64,000 nt of DNA from Bacillota bacterium (GTDB lineage: Bacteria > Bacillota > Desulfotomaculia > Desulfotomaculales > Desulfohalotomaculaceae), in the NCBI GenBank assembly GCA_009711615.1, contig VENI01000003.1:124001-188000 (forward strand). The letters are read 5' to 3'. The notes beneath the pieces are model-generated. The model worked only from the letters and a program-made list of their open reading frames with translations, did no database searches and was not told where the DNA came from. The translations under genes were made by a program, and so were the position numbers. This document shows, in pieces, positions 1 through 9,027 of the stretch (position 1 is its first letter; the number at the start of each line of letters is the position of its first letter).

Positions 1-2056
1 CCAAAAGACGAATCTTTGGCCATACACTTTTAATGTCCTGTTCCGAAATTGTTTTTAAGCTAGCGCTTTCCACTATTAATACTTTTGGACAATAACGATC
101 GGCCCCAGAAAGGGCAGAGGGTAAGTTTACTGAAGATATTGTATGATAACCTGCTGTTCGCAGTGCTTGTTCTATAGGATATCTTATCATTTCATTGGTT
201 ATTGCAATAATAGCATCCACGGAGGTTACTTCACCTTTACATTCAGTGGTTAACGTTGGCAGCAGGATGTTAAAAATGGCGCCACCACTTGGGCTGTTAT
301 CGGCAATAATCCTGCCACCATGGTTGTGAATAATGGCTTGGCACGTCGGTAATCCTAGCCCAGTGCCTCTTTCCTTTGTGGTATAAAATGGGCGAAACAT
401 ATTTTCCATTGCCTGTGGTGATATTCCAGGCCCATTGTCTTGAATACTTAAATTAATCCAATTATCATTTCCACTTAGGCCTAAAAGCACATGTCCGCCC
501 GGATCAACTGCTTCAACGGCGTTACGAAGCATATTAAGAATAACCTGTGTTAGTTGACCAGGGTCTGCTGATATTGAGGATACATGCCCAAACTCTGTCT
601 TTATCTGCACATCTTTAAATACTGCTTCACCTTCAATTAATGGGATTAGCTCTTCCAATAATGTTAATATTTCCAAAGGTTCCGGTTCCATTTCTGCTGG
701 CTTGCCAAGTAGTAGAAATTCATTTAACAACCTATTTACACGATCTAATTCCCGTATAATTAGGTCAGAGTACCCTGCAACCTTTTCTGGTTTTCGCTGT
801 CGACCTATTAATTGCAGCATTCCCCTGGCCACTGTGATTGGGTTCCTCAATTCATGGGCTAAGGCCCCAACCATGGTGGCAGTGGTGGCAAAACGTTCGG
901 CCTGTCTGCCTGCTTCTTGCCAGCGGTGATAATTTGTTCTATCATCAATTATTGTAATCCAGCCAACTATCTTTCCATTGTCAAGTAGTGGTGAGATTTC
1001 CCAATCCAGCCAACGTGGATTAGTTTCAGGTTTATATACTTCCATTTGTCTTTTTATGTTTTTGTGGGGTTTAGAAATAAGGTGTGGTGTCCATGGCCCA
1101 TCATAGTCTGATGCAGGAGTGCCTAATAAAGAAAGGGCATGCTTATTTATTAACTCCTCAAATGATTTATTAGCATAAGTAATATTTCCATTCTGATCAG
1201 TTAAGAGAATAGCACTTCTGATTGCCCCTAAGACCCTTGTTAATTGGTTTTGTAGAAGTTTAAATAGATTATCAATTTCACAAACTATTAGAAATTCTTC
1301 TGCCAGAAGTGGAAGAAGGGATGATGCCTCTTCTTTATCTGATGGAAAAGCTACGCCAATTTCTCCACTTATGCTACTATTATTTATCTTAGTTGTCACA
1401 ACATCTCCATATCCGTTTCCGTTTTTTAAATAGGTATTAACAGGTTCTTTATCCCCTTTAATTAAAGTGTATAATTTATCATTACTTTGACATACCAGCC
1501 AACTGCCCTTAGCATCAAGCAATATAATTAGAGCACTAAGTACCAGGTCAAAAGCCCTCTCTAGAGCTTGACCATCTCCACGAAATAAAGATATTACTAT
1601 ATGATTCATCCGACGAAGGGTTGAAAGTTCAATGGCCCGTTGACCATTATCTAACCCCTCACCTAGGGCAAATTGAAAGCTGGTTAACAATTTTTGCGCG
1701 ATTTTAGCCCGTTCACAGGTCAGAGGTAAAGCCATTTTTTCATTACAGCTACAACCTCTAGCTATTACGCATATCTTATTTGGTAATGGAAAGGCTACCG
1801 CATCATTTCCATTATCGGTCTCAAATTCCTGGCAAGTATTACAATCTCCAGATACTTGATAAGCTGTTTTTATTTCATTTATGCTGAGATCAGTAAAAGG
1901 GGTGTTGCAGTATGGGCAGATCTTTGGGGCATGAAATTGTTGAACTATCCCAGCTTCTAAAATTGCCAGGTTAAGTTGTAAACCAAGGGCAGTACTTTCA
2001 ATAAACTGTATCCAGCGAGCGGAGGTATGCAACCTTTCCAATTTGGTACTATCCAT
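1..2056 (-). CDS. PAS-domain sensor histidine kinase with Cys-rich N terminus (3' end outside window)
   Basis: The frame stays open from an ATG at 2056 to the left edge, giving 685 residues without a stop. Residues 1-120 hold eight cysteines (47, 50, 72, 75, 96, 102, 104, 114), including CPYC and CNTC pairs, which suggests a metal or Fe-S site; I do not recognise the domain. A PAS-like region follows at about 280-380, then the phosphoacceptor H-box (ALAHELRNP, His401), the N-box near 511, and the DNGPG and GTGLGLP ATP-binding motifs near 538-560. The last 80 visible residues resemble the start of a receiver fold but lack the usual acidic pair. No transmembrane segment is seen, so it is probably cytoplasmic. 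It starts 37 bp after the KaiC-like gene on the same strand and is probably its signalling partner. The kinase assignment is firm; the signal sensed is unknown. Confidence 0.85.
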   Translation of the reverse strand, partial: MDSTKLERLHTSARWIQFIESTALGLQLNLAILEAGIVQQFHAPKICPYCNTPFTDLSINEIKTAYQVSGDCNTCQEFETDNGNDAVAFPLPNKICVIARGCSCNEKMALPLTCERAKIAQKLLTSFQFALGEGLDNGQRAIELSTLRRMNHIVISLFRGDGQALERAFDLVLSALIILLDAKGSWLVCQSNDKLYTLIKGDKEPVNTYLKNGNGYGDVVTTKINNSSISGEIGVAFPSDKEEASSLLPLLAEEFLIVCEIDNLFKLLQNQLTRVLGAIRSAILLTDQNGNITYANKSFEELINKHALSLLGTPASDYDGPWTPHLISKPHKNIKRQMEVYKPETNPRWLDWEISPLLDNGKIVGWITIIDDRTNYHRWQEAGRQAERFATTATMVGALAHELRNPITVARGMLQLIGRQRKPEKVAGYSDLIIRELDRVNRLLNEFLLLGKPAEMEPEPLEILTLLEELIPLIEGEAVFKDVQIKTEFGHVSSISADPGQLTQVILNMLRNAVEAVDPGGHVLLGLSGNDNWINLSIQDNGPGISPQAMENMFRPFYTTKERGTGLGLPTCQAIIHNHGGRIIADNSPSGGAIFNILLPTLTTECKGEVTSVDAIIAITNEMIRYPIEQALRTAGYHTISSVNLPSALSGADRYCPKVLIVESASLKTISEQDIKSVWPKIRLL

Positions 2057-2093
2057 AGTTATCTCCCTTCATATCACCCTATAAACTAACGGT

Positions 2094-3482
2094 TTATAAT
2101 ACAAAATTAAACCCGTCAGCACTTATTATAATCTCACGCATTACCGTAGAGTGATTGCTGGATCTCATTTTTACAATGCGTAGATAGCGCCTAACATATA
2201 ACCCTTCCTCTGCATAACGAAGTAAAATCATATTATCTGTAACAAAACTAATACCATGTTTTGTTAAGGTGGTTACATTGGCTGAATCATGCAGTTCGTG
2301 CGTTAAAAGAACGCTTACCCCTTGGGATTTAAAGTAATCTGTAAGTGCCCAAATATAGTCTGAATACTTTACCTTATCATGCATCCCAATTTCAAAAGAT
2401 GAGATAGAGTCGATAACTAGGCGTTTGACATTATTTTCTTTAACTATTCTTTGGATTTCATATACGTGTTTATCTACATCTAATTCTATTGGTGAAACAT
2501 GGAGTATTTTAAATACACCTTTATTTATGTAGGAGTTAAAATTCATTCCCAGATTTTCTGCACCTTTTAACAATTGCCTGTCATTTTCCTCAAAGGATAC
2601 ATATAAAGCAGGTTCACTATTTTCAAGTCCTGCCCGAAGAAAGTTTAAAGCTAAAACCGTTTTTCCGGTTCCTGAAGCACCACTTAGTAGTGTGGTGCTA
2701 CCTTTGGGAATGCCGCCACCCATCATTTCATCCATTGTGGTTATGCCAGTGGAAAGGCGTTGGTTAAATTGTTGATAATTTTGCTCAATTAAATTGGGGC
2801 TTAATCTAGGGTAAACTTCCAATCCATTTCTGGTGATGCAAAATATGTTTTCCCCACCTTGAAAGTCGGTGCCACGCATTTTTAGAATGCGAAGGAATCT
2901 CTTCTGCTGCTTTTTGTCCTCGGTTCCGTATAGGTAGACAATACCATCGGCTATGGAGGATTCTGGACGTAATTCAATTTCTTCTTCAGAATATTCACCG
3001 ATTAATATAGCAGTACAACCCCAAGTGGCTAAGCGGAGAGATAAATCCAGTAGGAATTCACGAAACTCAGTGAATGAGGTTATCATATCTGCAAGGGTTT
3101 TAATGGTGTCAATAATTATTAGACTAGGTTGGTGCTGTTGTAATAATTGATCTATCACTGCTAATGCATGGGTGGGACCACTCTTTCGTAGAATACTTCC
3201 TAAATCGTGATAAATTACAGATTTTTGAAACTTGTTTGAGTCAAAATATGTAAATTCCTGCTGGAACCTCATAACTTTAACCTGTGGCTCGGCAAGGGTA
3301 GTAAGATATATTGCCTTGGAATCTGGTGATGCGTTATTAAACATCATTTGATGGGCCATAATGGTTTTACCAGAACCGGGCCGACCTACAACAAGGACTG
3401 TTGAGCCTTCTGGAACCCCCCCGTTTAATATGTTATCTAATGTATTTATTCCGGTAGAAATTCTTTTCAATGTTTTTAACAC
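2094..3482 (-). CDS. KaiC-like double RecA-fold ATPase
   Basis: A 462-residue protein with two KaiC/RecA domains in tandem. Domain 1 has Walker A GRPGSGKT (33-40) and Walker B LIIIDT (121-126). Domain 2 has GASGTGKT (268-275), RLVIDS (354-359) and the paired catalytic glutamates of the KaiC CII domain (EE, 298-299). Domain 1 keeps only one of the pair (AEP, Glu65). By alignment from memory with cyanobacterial KaiC, the Ser431/Thr432 autophosphorylation pair corresponds to Ser412/Phe413, so one site is kept and one is lost. It is shorter than clock KaiC (about 519 residues). No kaiA or kaiB is in the window, so a circadian role should not be assumed; a phosphorylation switch or timer feeding the neighbouring histidine kinase is an inference. 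Confidence 0.85.
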   Translation of the reverse strand: MLKTLKRISTGINTLDNILNGGVPEGSTVLVVGRPGSGKTIMAHQMMFNNASPDSKAIYLTTLAEPQVKVMRFQQEFTYFDSNKFQKSVIYHDLGSILRKSGPTHALAVIDQLLQQHQPSLIIIDTIKTLADMITSFTEFREFLLDLSLRLATWGCTAILIGEYSEEEIELRPESSIADGIVYLYGTEDKKQQKRFLRILKMRGTDFQGGENIFCITRNGLEVYPRLSPNLIEQNYQQFNQRLSTGITTMDEMMGGGIPKGSTTLLSGASGTGKTVLALNFLRAGLENSEPALYVSFEENDRQLLKGAENLGMNFNSYINKGVFKILHVSPIELDVDKHVYEIQRIVKENNVKRLVIDSISSFEIGMHDKVKYSDYIWALTDYFKSQGVSVLLTHELHDSANVTTLTKHGISFVTDNMILLRYAEEGLYVRRYLRIVKMRSSNHSTVMREIIISADGFNFVL

Positions 3483-3486
3483 CTCT

Positions 3487-3807
3487 TTACGATTCTTTAA
3501 TTTTAAGTTGTTCTGTTAGTTGGTTAGCCAATTGTTTGCCAACTAAGCGACCAAGGGTTGATATTATAGACATTACAAAATGGTGAGCGATATCTTGTGC
3601 TTTTTCCGGATCAAGTGTATCTAGTCCATCAAGGGATATGCCTTCTTCCGAAAACTCAATTAAATGGGCTTCTTCATATTTGTGTTTGGTATCCCACAGA
3701 GCTCGTTCTACAACCAGCAGCATTACATGAATACCAATGGCTTGACTAGTTGTTTCAAAAGTATCAGCAATCATCAGTTTGTAACTATTTAAACTACCTT
3801 TATTCAA
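3487..3807 (-). CDS. Small hypothetical protein, first gene of the KaiC-like/kinase operon
   Basis: A 106-residue protein with a strong ribosome binding site (AAGGAGGGA) in front of the ATG at 3807. Its stop lies 4 bp before the KaiC-like start, so the two are almost certainly co-transcribed. The composition suggests an all-helical soluble protein with an acidic middle (about 45-70) and a C-terminal amphipathic helix. I see no signal peptide, cysteine cluster or catalytic motif and do not recognise the family; it does not look like KaiB. A regulator or partner of the ATPase is an inference from gene order alone. Confidence 0.7.
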   Translation of the reverse strand: MNKGSLNSYKLMIADTFETTSQAIGIHVMLLVVERALWDTKHKYEEAHLIEFSEEGISLDGLDTLDPEKAQDIAHHFVMSIISTLGRLVGKQLANQLTEQLKIKES

Positions 3808-3958
3808 CTAATTCCCTCCTTAAGAAAAATCACACTGAATATGGCAACATAAGAAACGATTCCCAATGTAAATATAATAACTATGTAATAGAATGTCAAC
3901 AACTGTAATTAAAGAAAAAGAAATAATGAAACATGTATTTATCTTTTTAACCTAACAG

Positions 3959-3987
3959 TTGTCTTTGTTGGCATAGAAAAGGATAAT
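3959..3987 (+). promoter_or_regulatory. Candidate promoter for the helicase-nuclease-recJ operon
   Basis: TTGTCT (3959-3964), a 17-bp spacer and GATAAT (3982-3987) form a sigma-A-like pair about 60 bp before the first gene of the operon. The 3808-4048 gap separates two divergent operons and holds no other gene. Confidence 0.35.
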
Positions 3988-4048
3988 ACTTGTACCACAT
4001 TGAAATATAATACAATAAGACAAACCTTAGAAATGGGGTGAACTGTTT

Positions 4049-6034
4049 TTGAAACAGATCTTTTCCGGTCCTATTGGCAGTGGTAAAACAATTGCTCTGA
4101 GAGAAAAATATCAGCAGTTAATTGCCGATGGGGTTAAATCTGATAACATTCTGGTAATTCTTCGCTCGTCATTGGATGAAGACAAGTGGAGAAAAAGCCT
4201 GGACATATCATCCAGCGGTACCCTGAACATACACACTTATTTTGGTTTTATACATAACCAACTGACTAAGTTTTGGCCACTGGTGGATGAGAAACTTTCC
4301 GGCGGTAGCGGCATGCTGCAGCCGGTTTTTATGAACGTGGAAGCATCACATTACCTGATTAGCTCATTGGTGGAGGAAAAACGAAACAGCGGGGGCTTTG
4401 CCGAAGTGAAATCAACTGTTGACAATATTGCCATTCAGCTAATTGACAACCTTAACCAGGCGGCAGTTAATGGGATCTCACTGGAAATAGCGGCAAAACG
4501 TCTGCATATGGTAGCCTGGGGTGATGCCAATAAAGAAAAAATTTCTGCATATAATGATGCAGTAACAGTTATGAACCAGTTTAGGGAGAAATGCCTGGAA
4601 ACCCGCAGCATTGACTATTCCCTGGCTGTGGAACTTTTTAGCACCATCTTGATGCAGGAAAAAAAGTTCCTTGAGTACATAACCGAACAATGGCAGTACA
4701 TAATTGTGGATGACATTGAAGAAATGGTGCCCACCGGCCAAGATTTATGTTTGCACCTACTGCACAAAGTTAAAGGTGTTTACCTTGCTTACAATTTTGA
4801 AGGTGGTCACACCGTTTTTTTTGGCGCCTATCCTGAGGGTGTGGAAGAAAGAATCGTACCCCACTGCAAATTGACTGAGTTAACTCCCAAGGACAATCAA
4901 AAAACCAGACAGTTTGCAGCACAGTTAACTAAGGTAATTACCGGTAAAACTAACGAAATTAATAACAGTGCTGTGCTAAAAGGACAAATTTCCGTTCCCC
5001 AGCGTAATGAAATGATTGATACGGTGGTGACGGAAATAAAAGAGTTAATTCAAGAAGGTACTAACCCAGGGCAAATTGCAGTAATTTGCCCGGTTATTGA
5101 TAAAGTGTTGGAGTTTAACTTAACAAATAAATTAGCCGGACGGGATATTGATACTGCCAACTTGTCCCGCTCCAAAAAACTGTTGGATCAGCCCTTTGCC
5201 AATGCCATGGTTACCCTGGCAGTGTTGTCAAATCCCCAGTGGACGGTGGAATTAAATTTTTCATCACTGGTACAGTTCTTCTGCCTGGTATTAAAGATTG
5301 ACCCAGTACGGGCAGCGGCACTGGCAGAAGAAACCTTTAAATATGATCTTGCCCTGCCGAATTTGGATCAAATAAATTTTAGGGATAAAATTGGCTATCA
5401 AAATTCTGAGAAGTATCATGAATTGAGGGAGTGGGTGGAGCGGCAACGCCAAGAAAAACCGGATTTGGAATTGCTATTTCAAAAGGCTTTTGCAGAATTA
5501 CTCTCTCCACTATTGGCGGGTGATGAAGATTTACTGGCCTGTCGTCAAATAATAGACTCTGCGGTTAAATTGCGCCAGGCGTTGAACTGTTACGGGGAAG
5601 AACTGGGGCATAACTTCATTGACATGATTCAAAAGGGAACACTGGCTGCAGAAGTGCTTTATCGACCTCCGGCCAACCAAAACAAGGTAATAATCACCTC
5701 TCCACTGAACTTTATTTTAAATCCATACATTGAAAAGGTGGATTATCAGTTTTGGATGGATATCGGTGGGATGCAGTGGCAGAAAGGTATTGCAAAAGAG
5801 CTATCTAATCCGTGGGTGTTATCCCGTCGTTGGAACGATCACCAAGTTTGGGACGACATCGTAGACCAGGATATTCGTATAAACAAGTTGGCCCGTCTGG
5901 TAATGGCACTTCTTAACAAGTGCGGACAGGGCATCTACACAGCACACAGTCAGTTGAGCAGTCAGGGATGGGAACAAACTGGGCTGTTGGTTGATGTCTT
6001 TGAAAATGTGCAGGAGGTAGAAAATGGTGTTTAA
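4049..6034 (+). CDS. UvrD-like P-loop protein with degenerate helicase motifs (AddB-like role inferred)
   Basis: A 661-residue protein starting at TTG. It opens with a Walker A motif (GPIGSGKT, residues 7-14). A Walker B-like YIIVDDIEE lies where superfamily 1 helicases have DEXX, and an IHTYFGF segment sits at motif Ic. The C terminus (QLSSQGWEQTG) resembles the region after motif VI in UvrD-like proteins. Clear versions of motif III (GDxxQ) and the motif VI arginine are missing, so it is probably a weak or inactive helicase, like the AddB helicase part. Unlike AddB it has no C-terminal Fe-S nuclease; that activity is a separate gene two positions downstream. It overlaps the next gene by 11 bp. 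A DNA end-processing role is inferred from context. Confidence 0.7.
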   Translation: MKQIFSGPIGSGKTIALREKYQQLIADGVKSDNILVILRSSLDEDKWRKSLDISSSGTLNIHTYFGFIHNQLTKFWPLVDEKLSGGSGMLQPVFMNVEASHYLISSLVEEKRNSGGFAEVKSTVDNIAIQLIDNLNQAAVNGISLEIAAKRLHMVAWGDANKEKISAYNDAVTVMNQFREKCLETRSIDYSLAVELFSTILMQEKKFLEYITEQWQYIIVDDIEEMVPTGQDLCLHLLHKVKGVYLAYNFEGGHTVFFGAYPEGVEERIVPHCKLTELTPKDNQKTRQFAAQLTKVITGKTNEINNSAVLKGQISVPQRNEMIDTVVTEIKELIQEGTNPGQIAVICPVIDKVLEFNLTNKLAGRDIDTANLSRSKKLLDQPFANAMVTLAVLSNPQWTVELNFSSLVQFFCLVLKIDPVRAAALAEETFKYDLALPNLDQINFRDKIGYQNSEKYHELREWVERQRQEKPDLELLFQKAFAELLSPLLAGDEDLLACRQIIDSAVKLRQALNCYGEELGHNFIDMIQKGTLAAEVLYRPPANQNKVIITSPLNFILNPYIEKVDYQFWMDIGGMQWQKGIAKELSNPWVLSRRWNDHQVWDDIVDQDIRINKLARLVMALLNKCGQGIYTAHSQLSSQGWEQTGLLVDVFENVQEVENGV

Positions 6035-8228
6035 TCCGCGACCGGGTCAGGATAAGGTGGTTCAATACCAGGGAGGATTTTTGGCGGTGCCCGCTGTACC
6101 TGGAGCGGGTAAGACCACTGTATTGGCCCAACTGGCAGCTAATTTGATTGAACAAAAGAATACTAAAAATGGGAAGATTCTAATTGTAACAGTGATGAAC
6201 TCAGCGGTGGCAAATTTCCGAAAAAAAATTGGTGATGAACTGGTTAACCGTGGCCTTCCACGGAATAAAGGTTACGAAGTGAAAACTCTGCATTCCCTGG
6301 CCATGACCATATTAAAGGAAAAGCCCGAATTTTTATTAATTAATCAAAACTTTCAAGTGATTGATGAGACCCATCGCAACGATATTATTAATCAATTGGC
6401 AAGGGCCTGGATGATTGGAAATAAACACTTGTGGAAAGGGCTAATAAGACTAGAGGAAAACAACCGCTGGTATCAAAAAGCCCTAGATAAATGGGAAAAT
6501 AAAGATTTGCCCAACTTGTTTCGTGATGGCGTAAGCAGCATCAAAGCCATGGGCATGAACACCAAACAAATAAATAAATTGCAGCAGCAGTTAGATAAAA
6601 GATCTTATTTAAGCTGGGTGCTGACAGTGTATCGGCAGTATAATCAGATATTGAGTAATGAAGGGCTACTGGACTTTGATGATTTGATTGCCCAGTCAGT
6701 TCGTCTGCTGGAAGAGGATTCCGGGGTGCTGGATCGGTTACAAAAGCGCTGGCCCTTTGTATTTGAAGATGAGGCCCAAGACTCCACCCCGCTGCAGGAA
6801 AAGATTTTAAAAATGCTCTCCGAAAAAAATGGAAATCTGGTACGGGTAGGAGATTCCAACCAAGCCATTATGGGAACATTTACTCCGGCCGAACCGGAAA
6901 TTTTTCGTACTTACTGCGACGGTGGAGGTGTAAATAAAGAAAATATTTTGTATTCCAGCCGCAGCAGTAAACAAATTATTAATTTAGCCAATTATTTGGT
7001 AGACTGGGTGAACAATAACCATCCCCAGAAAGAGTGCCGTCAAGCGTTAGAAAAACAGCATATCCACCCAGTGGATGAAAATGATCCTTACAGCAATCCT
7101 GTGGTTGAAGGTTACACCATTGGGGTGAAACAATATCATGATTCAAATGCAGAAGTGAGAGGGATTGCGAAACTGGCAAGTGATTATGTTAATAAACACC
7201 CCGATAAAAAAGTGGCCATCTTGGTACCCAATCGTTTTGTGCAGAATGACATCAGGGAGGTGCTGATGGAGTTAAAAGCACCCTTTGAGGAAGTGGGGAA
7301 TGTAACCAGTAAGCAGGAAAAAACTATTCTAGAAGTGGAGACAGTATTGGAGTATCTAGCCCAACCCCATAAACCCGACCGGTTGGTGTCAGTCATAACA
7401 AAAGTGTTTCTTGCTGAATTGGAAGACATGGAATGGCTACATAGTTTATTTGCTAATTATCCCTTAGAACAGGTGGTCTATCCCATCGGAGGAAGAATGC
7501 CCTGGGTTGATATGCCCGATGAATTATCCGATCCTGCCGTTTATACCAGGTTTGTGGAAAGTGTAGAAAAAGTTCAGAACTGGCTTCAAGCCAGCATAAT
7601 GATACCGCCGGATGAATTGGTATTGTACTTGGCAGAAGACATGAAACTGGAAAGTGAGCAAATGGGTATAGCGCACAATCTGGCTTTGATGATTAGGCAG
7701 AGAATGCATGATTATCCCAACTATCGTTTAAGTGATATAGCCATTGATCTGCCGGATTTTAAAGAACCGATGCGGCACTTTTTAAAGATAGTTAATGAAC
7801 AACAGGGCTTTGAACCAACCGCGGGAGTAATATCACTAATCACGGCCCATAAATCAAAAGGGTTGGAATGGAATACGGTGTATTTAACGGGTCTAACATC
7901 AACGGAGTATCCATCAACATTAGCAAATAGGTTAAGAAGTGAAATGTGGTACCTGGTAGAAGACTATAATAATCCCTCGGCACTAATAAAAGCCGAGTTA
8001 AAAGCTTTTAGCGGTGATGCCGTAAGAAACCCGCAGTACCAGTTTAAAATAGATGAAATTTCCGAGCGGTTAAGGCTATTGTATGTGGCAATAACCAGGG
8101 CTAAAGAAAATCTTTTGCTTACTTATCACCAAAAAAATATTTTTAATCAGGATGTTGGCCCTAGTCTGGCATTAAACGCATTAAAGGCACACATAAAAAA
8201 GGAGCGGACTGTCCATGCCGTTAAATGA
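6024..8228 (+). CDS. UvrD/Rep-family superfamily 1A DNA helicase
   Basis: A 734-residue helicase with a complete motif set: Q-motif RPGQDKVV (6-13), Walker A PGAGKT (26-31), motif Ic KTLHSLAM, motif II FEDEAQD, motif III VGDSNQAI, motif V TAHKSKGLEW and motif VI RLLYVAITRAK. It should be an ATP-driven 3'-5' translocase like UvrD, PcrA or the AddA motor. It ends soon after motif VI and lacks the C-terminal nuclease of AddA, so it matches the motor half of AddA only. The start has the ribosome binding site AGGAGG inside the end of the previous gene, and its end overlaps the nuclease gene by 14 bp. The helicase call is firm; assembly into a complex with its neighbours is inferred. Confidence 0.92.
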   Translation: MVFNPRPGQDKVVQYQGGFLAVPAVPGAGKTTVLAQLAANLIEQKNTKNGKILIVTVMNSAVANFRKKIGDELVNRGLPRNKGYEVKTLHSLAMTILKEKPEFLLINQNFQVIDETHRNDIINQLARAWMIGNKHLWKGLIRLEENNRWYQKALDKWENKDLPNLFRDGVSSIKAMGMNTKQINKLQQQLDKRSYLSWVLTVYRQYNQILSNEGLLDFDDLIAQSVRLLEEDSGVLDRLQKRWPFVFEDEAQDSTPLQEKILKMLSEKNGNLVRVGDSNQAIMGTFTPAEPEIFRTYCDGGGVNKENILYSSRSSKQIINLANYLVDWVNNNHPQKECRQALEKQHIHPVDENDPYSNPVVEGYTIGVKQYHDSNAEVRGIAKLASDYVNKHPDKKVAILVPNRFVQNDIREVLMELKAPFEEVGNVTSKQEKTILEVETVLEYLAQPHKPDRLVSVITKVFLAELEDMEWLHSLFANYPLEQVVYPIGGRMPWVDMPDELSDPAVYTRFVESVEKVQNWLQASIMIPPDELVLYLAEDMKLESEQMGIAHNLALMIRQRMHDYPNYRLSDIAIDLPDFKEPMRHFLKIVNEQQGFEPTAGVISLITAHKSKGLEWNTVYLTGLTSTEYPSTLANRLRSEMWYLVEDYNNPSALIKAELKAFSGDAVRNPQYQFKIDEISERLRLLYVAITRAKENLLLTYHQKNIFNQDVGPSLALNALKAHIKKERTVHAVK

Positions 8229-9027
8229 TGTTAAAGAAATGTATTTCAGTCAAAATTCAATTAACACCTATGACAACTGCTACCTTAAATTTCGTCGCCG
8301 CTATATTGACGGTCTGTACTGGCCAGGCAGTTGGGTGACGGATAAGGATAAGAGAGAGAACATAGAACGGGGTAAATTATTTCACCTGTTGGCTGAGCGT
8401 TACTACTCTGGGATACCAACAGGGGATCTGCAACATTCGATGGATGGAGAAGTGGTCCGTTGGTTTGCTAATTTAAAAAAATTTCGGCCGCTAACTGACG
8501 AGGCAGATTTTTTTCCGGAGCAAGAAATACGATTTTGCCAGGATGGAATGAAAATAATGGCTAAATATGACCTGCTAATGGCACATCCCGATGGGCGGGC
8601 AGTTATATTTGACTGGAAAACTAATGCCAATAAGCCCAAAAGCCAGTACTACCAAAGACATATGCAGACCATTGTCTATCGCTATCTGTTGGCAAAGGCG
8701 GGTGAAGATTTTTCGCCCCAAAATAAATTACTGCCCTCAGATATTTCCATGGTTTATTGGAATCCTCGTTACCCGTCAATGGTAGAGCCAATTTCTTATA
8801 CCCAAGAAAGACTGGCCAACGATGAAAAATTGATGAAAGATAAAATTAGGGAAATAACAGGTCGCAGCTATGAGGATTTTTATGCCACTAGCGATGAAAA
8901 AAAATGTCGCTATTGTGAGTATTCCCCTATCTGCCATGGGAAGCCAATGCTAGAGGACCCACTGGATGAAATTGATGAAGAGTTAGACTTGGATTGGAAT
9001 GATATTGATGAATCACTATTTGAGTAA
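8215..9027 (+). CDS. Stand-alone Fe-S PD-(D/E)XK nuclease (RecB/AddB/Cas4-like)
   Basis: A 270-residue protein. The RecB-type nuclease core is visible as FHLLAERY, AKYDLLM, VIFDWKT (the D-x-K catalytic pair) and a QTIVYRY motif. One early cysteine (Cys22, in NCYLKFRRRY) and a C-terminal CRYCEYSPIC cluster (Cys231, 234, 240) form the four-cysteine iron-sulfur staple known from AddB and Cas4. The last 25 residues are very acidic. A strong GGAG site precedes the ATG. It overlaps the helicase by 14 bp and recJ by 29 bp. No cas genes or CRISPR array are present, so a DNA-repair nuclease is favoured over Cas4. Confidence 0.88.
   Translation: MPLNDVKEMYFSQNSINTYDNCYLKFRRRYIDGLYWPGSWVTDKDKRENIERGKLFHLLAERYYSGIPTGDLQHSMDGEVVRWFANLKKFRPLTDEADFFPEQEIRFCQDGMKIMAKYDLLMAHPDGRAVIFDWKTNANKPKSQYYQRHMQTIVYRYLLAKAGEDFSPQNKLLPSDISMVYWNPRYPSMVEPISYTQERLANDEKLMKDKIREITGRSYEDFYATSDEKKCRYCEYSPICHGKPMLEDPLDEIDEELDLDWNDIDESLFE

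Noticed and set aside
2094-3482. Circadian clock KaiC
   Set aside because: No kaiA or kaiB, one phosphosite replaced, and the protein is shorter; KaiC-like is safer.
8215-9027. Cas4 from a CRISPR system
   Set aside because: The Fe-S nuclease resembles Cas4, but there is no CRISPR array or other cas gene; the helicase and recJ context points to DNA repair.
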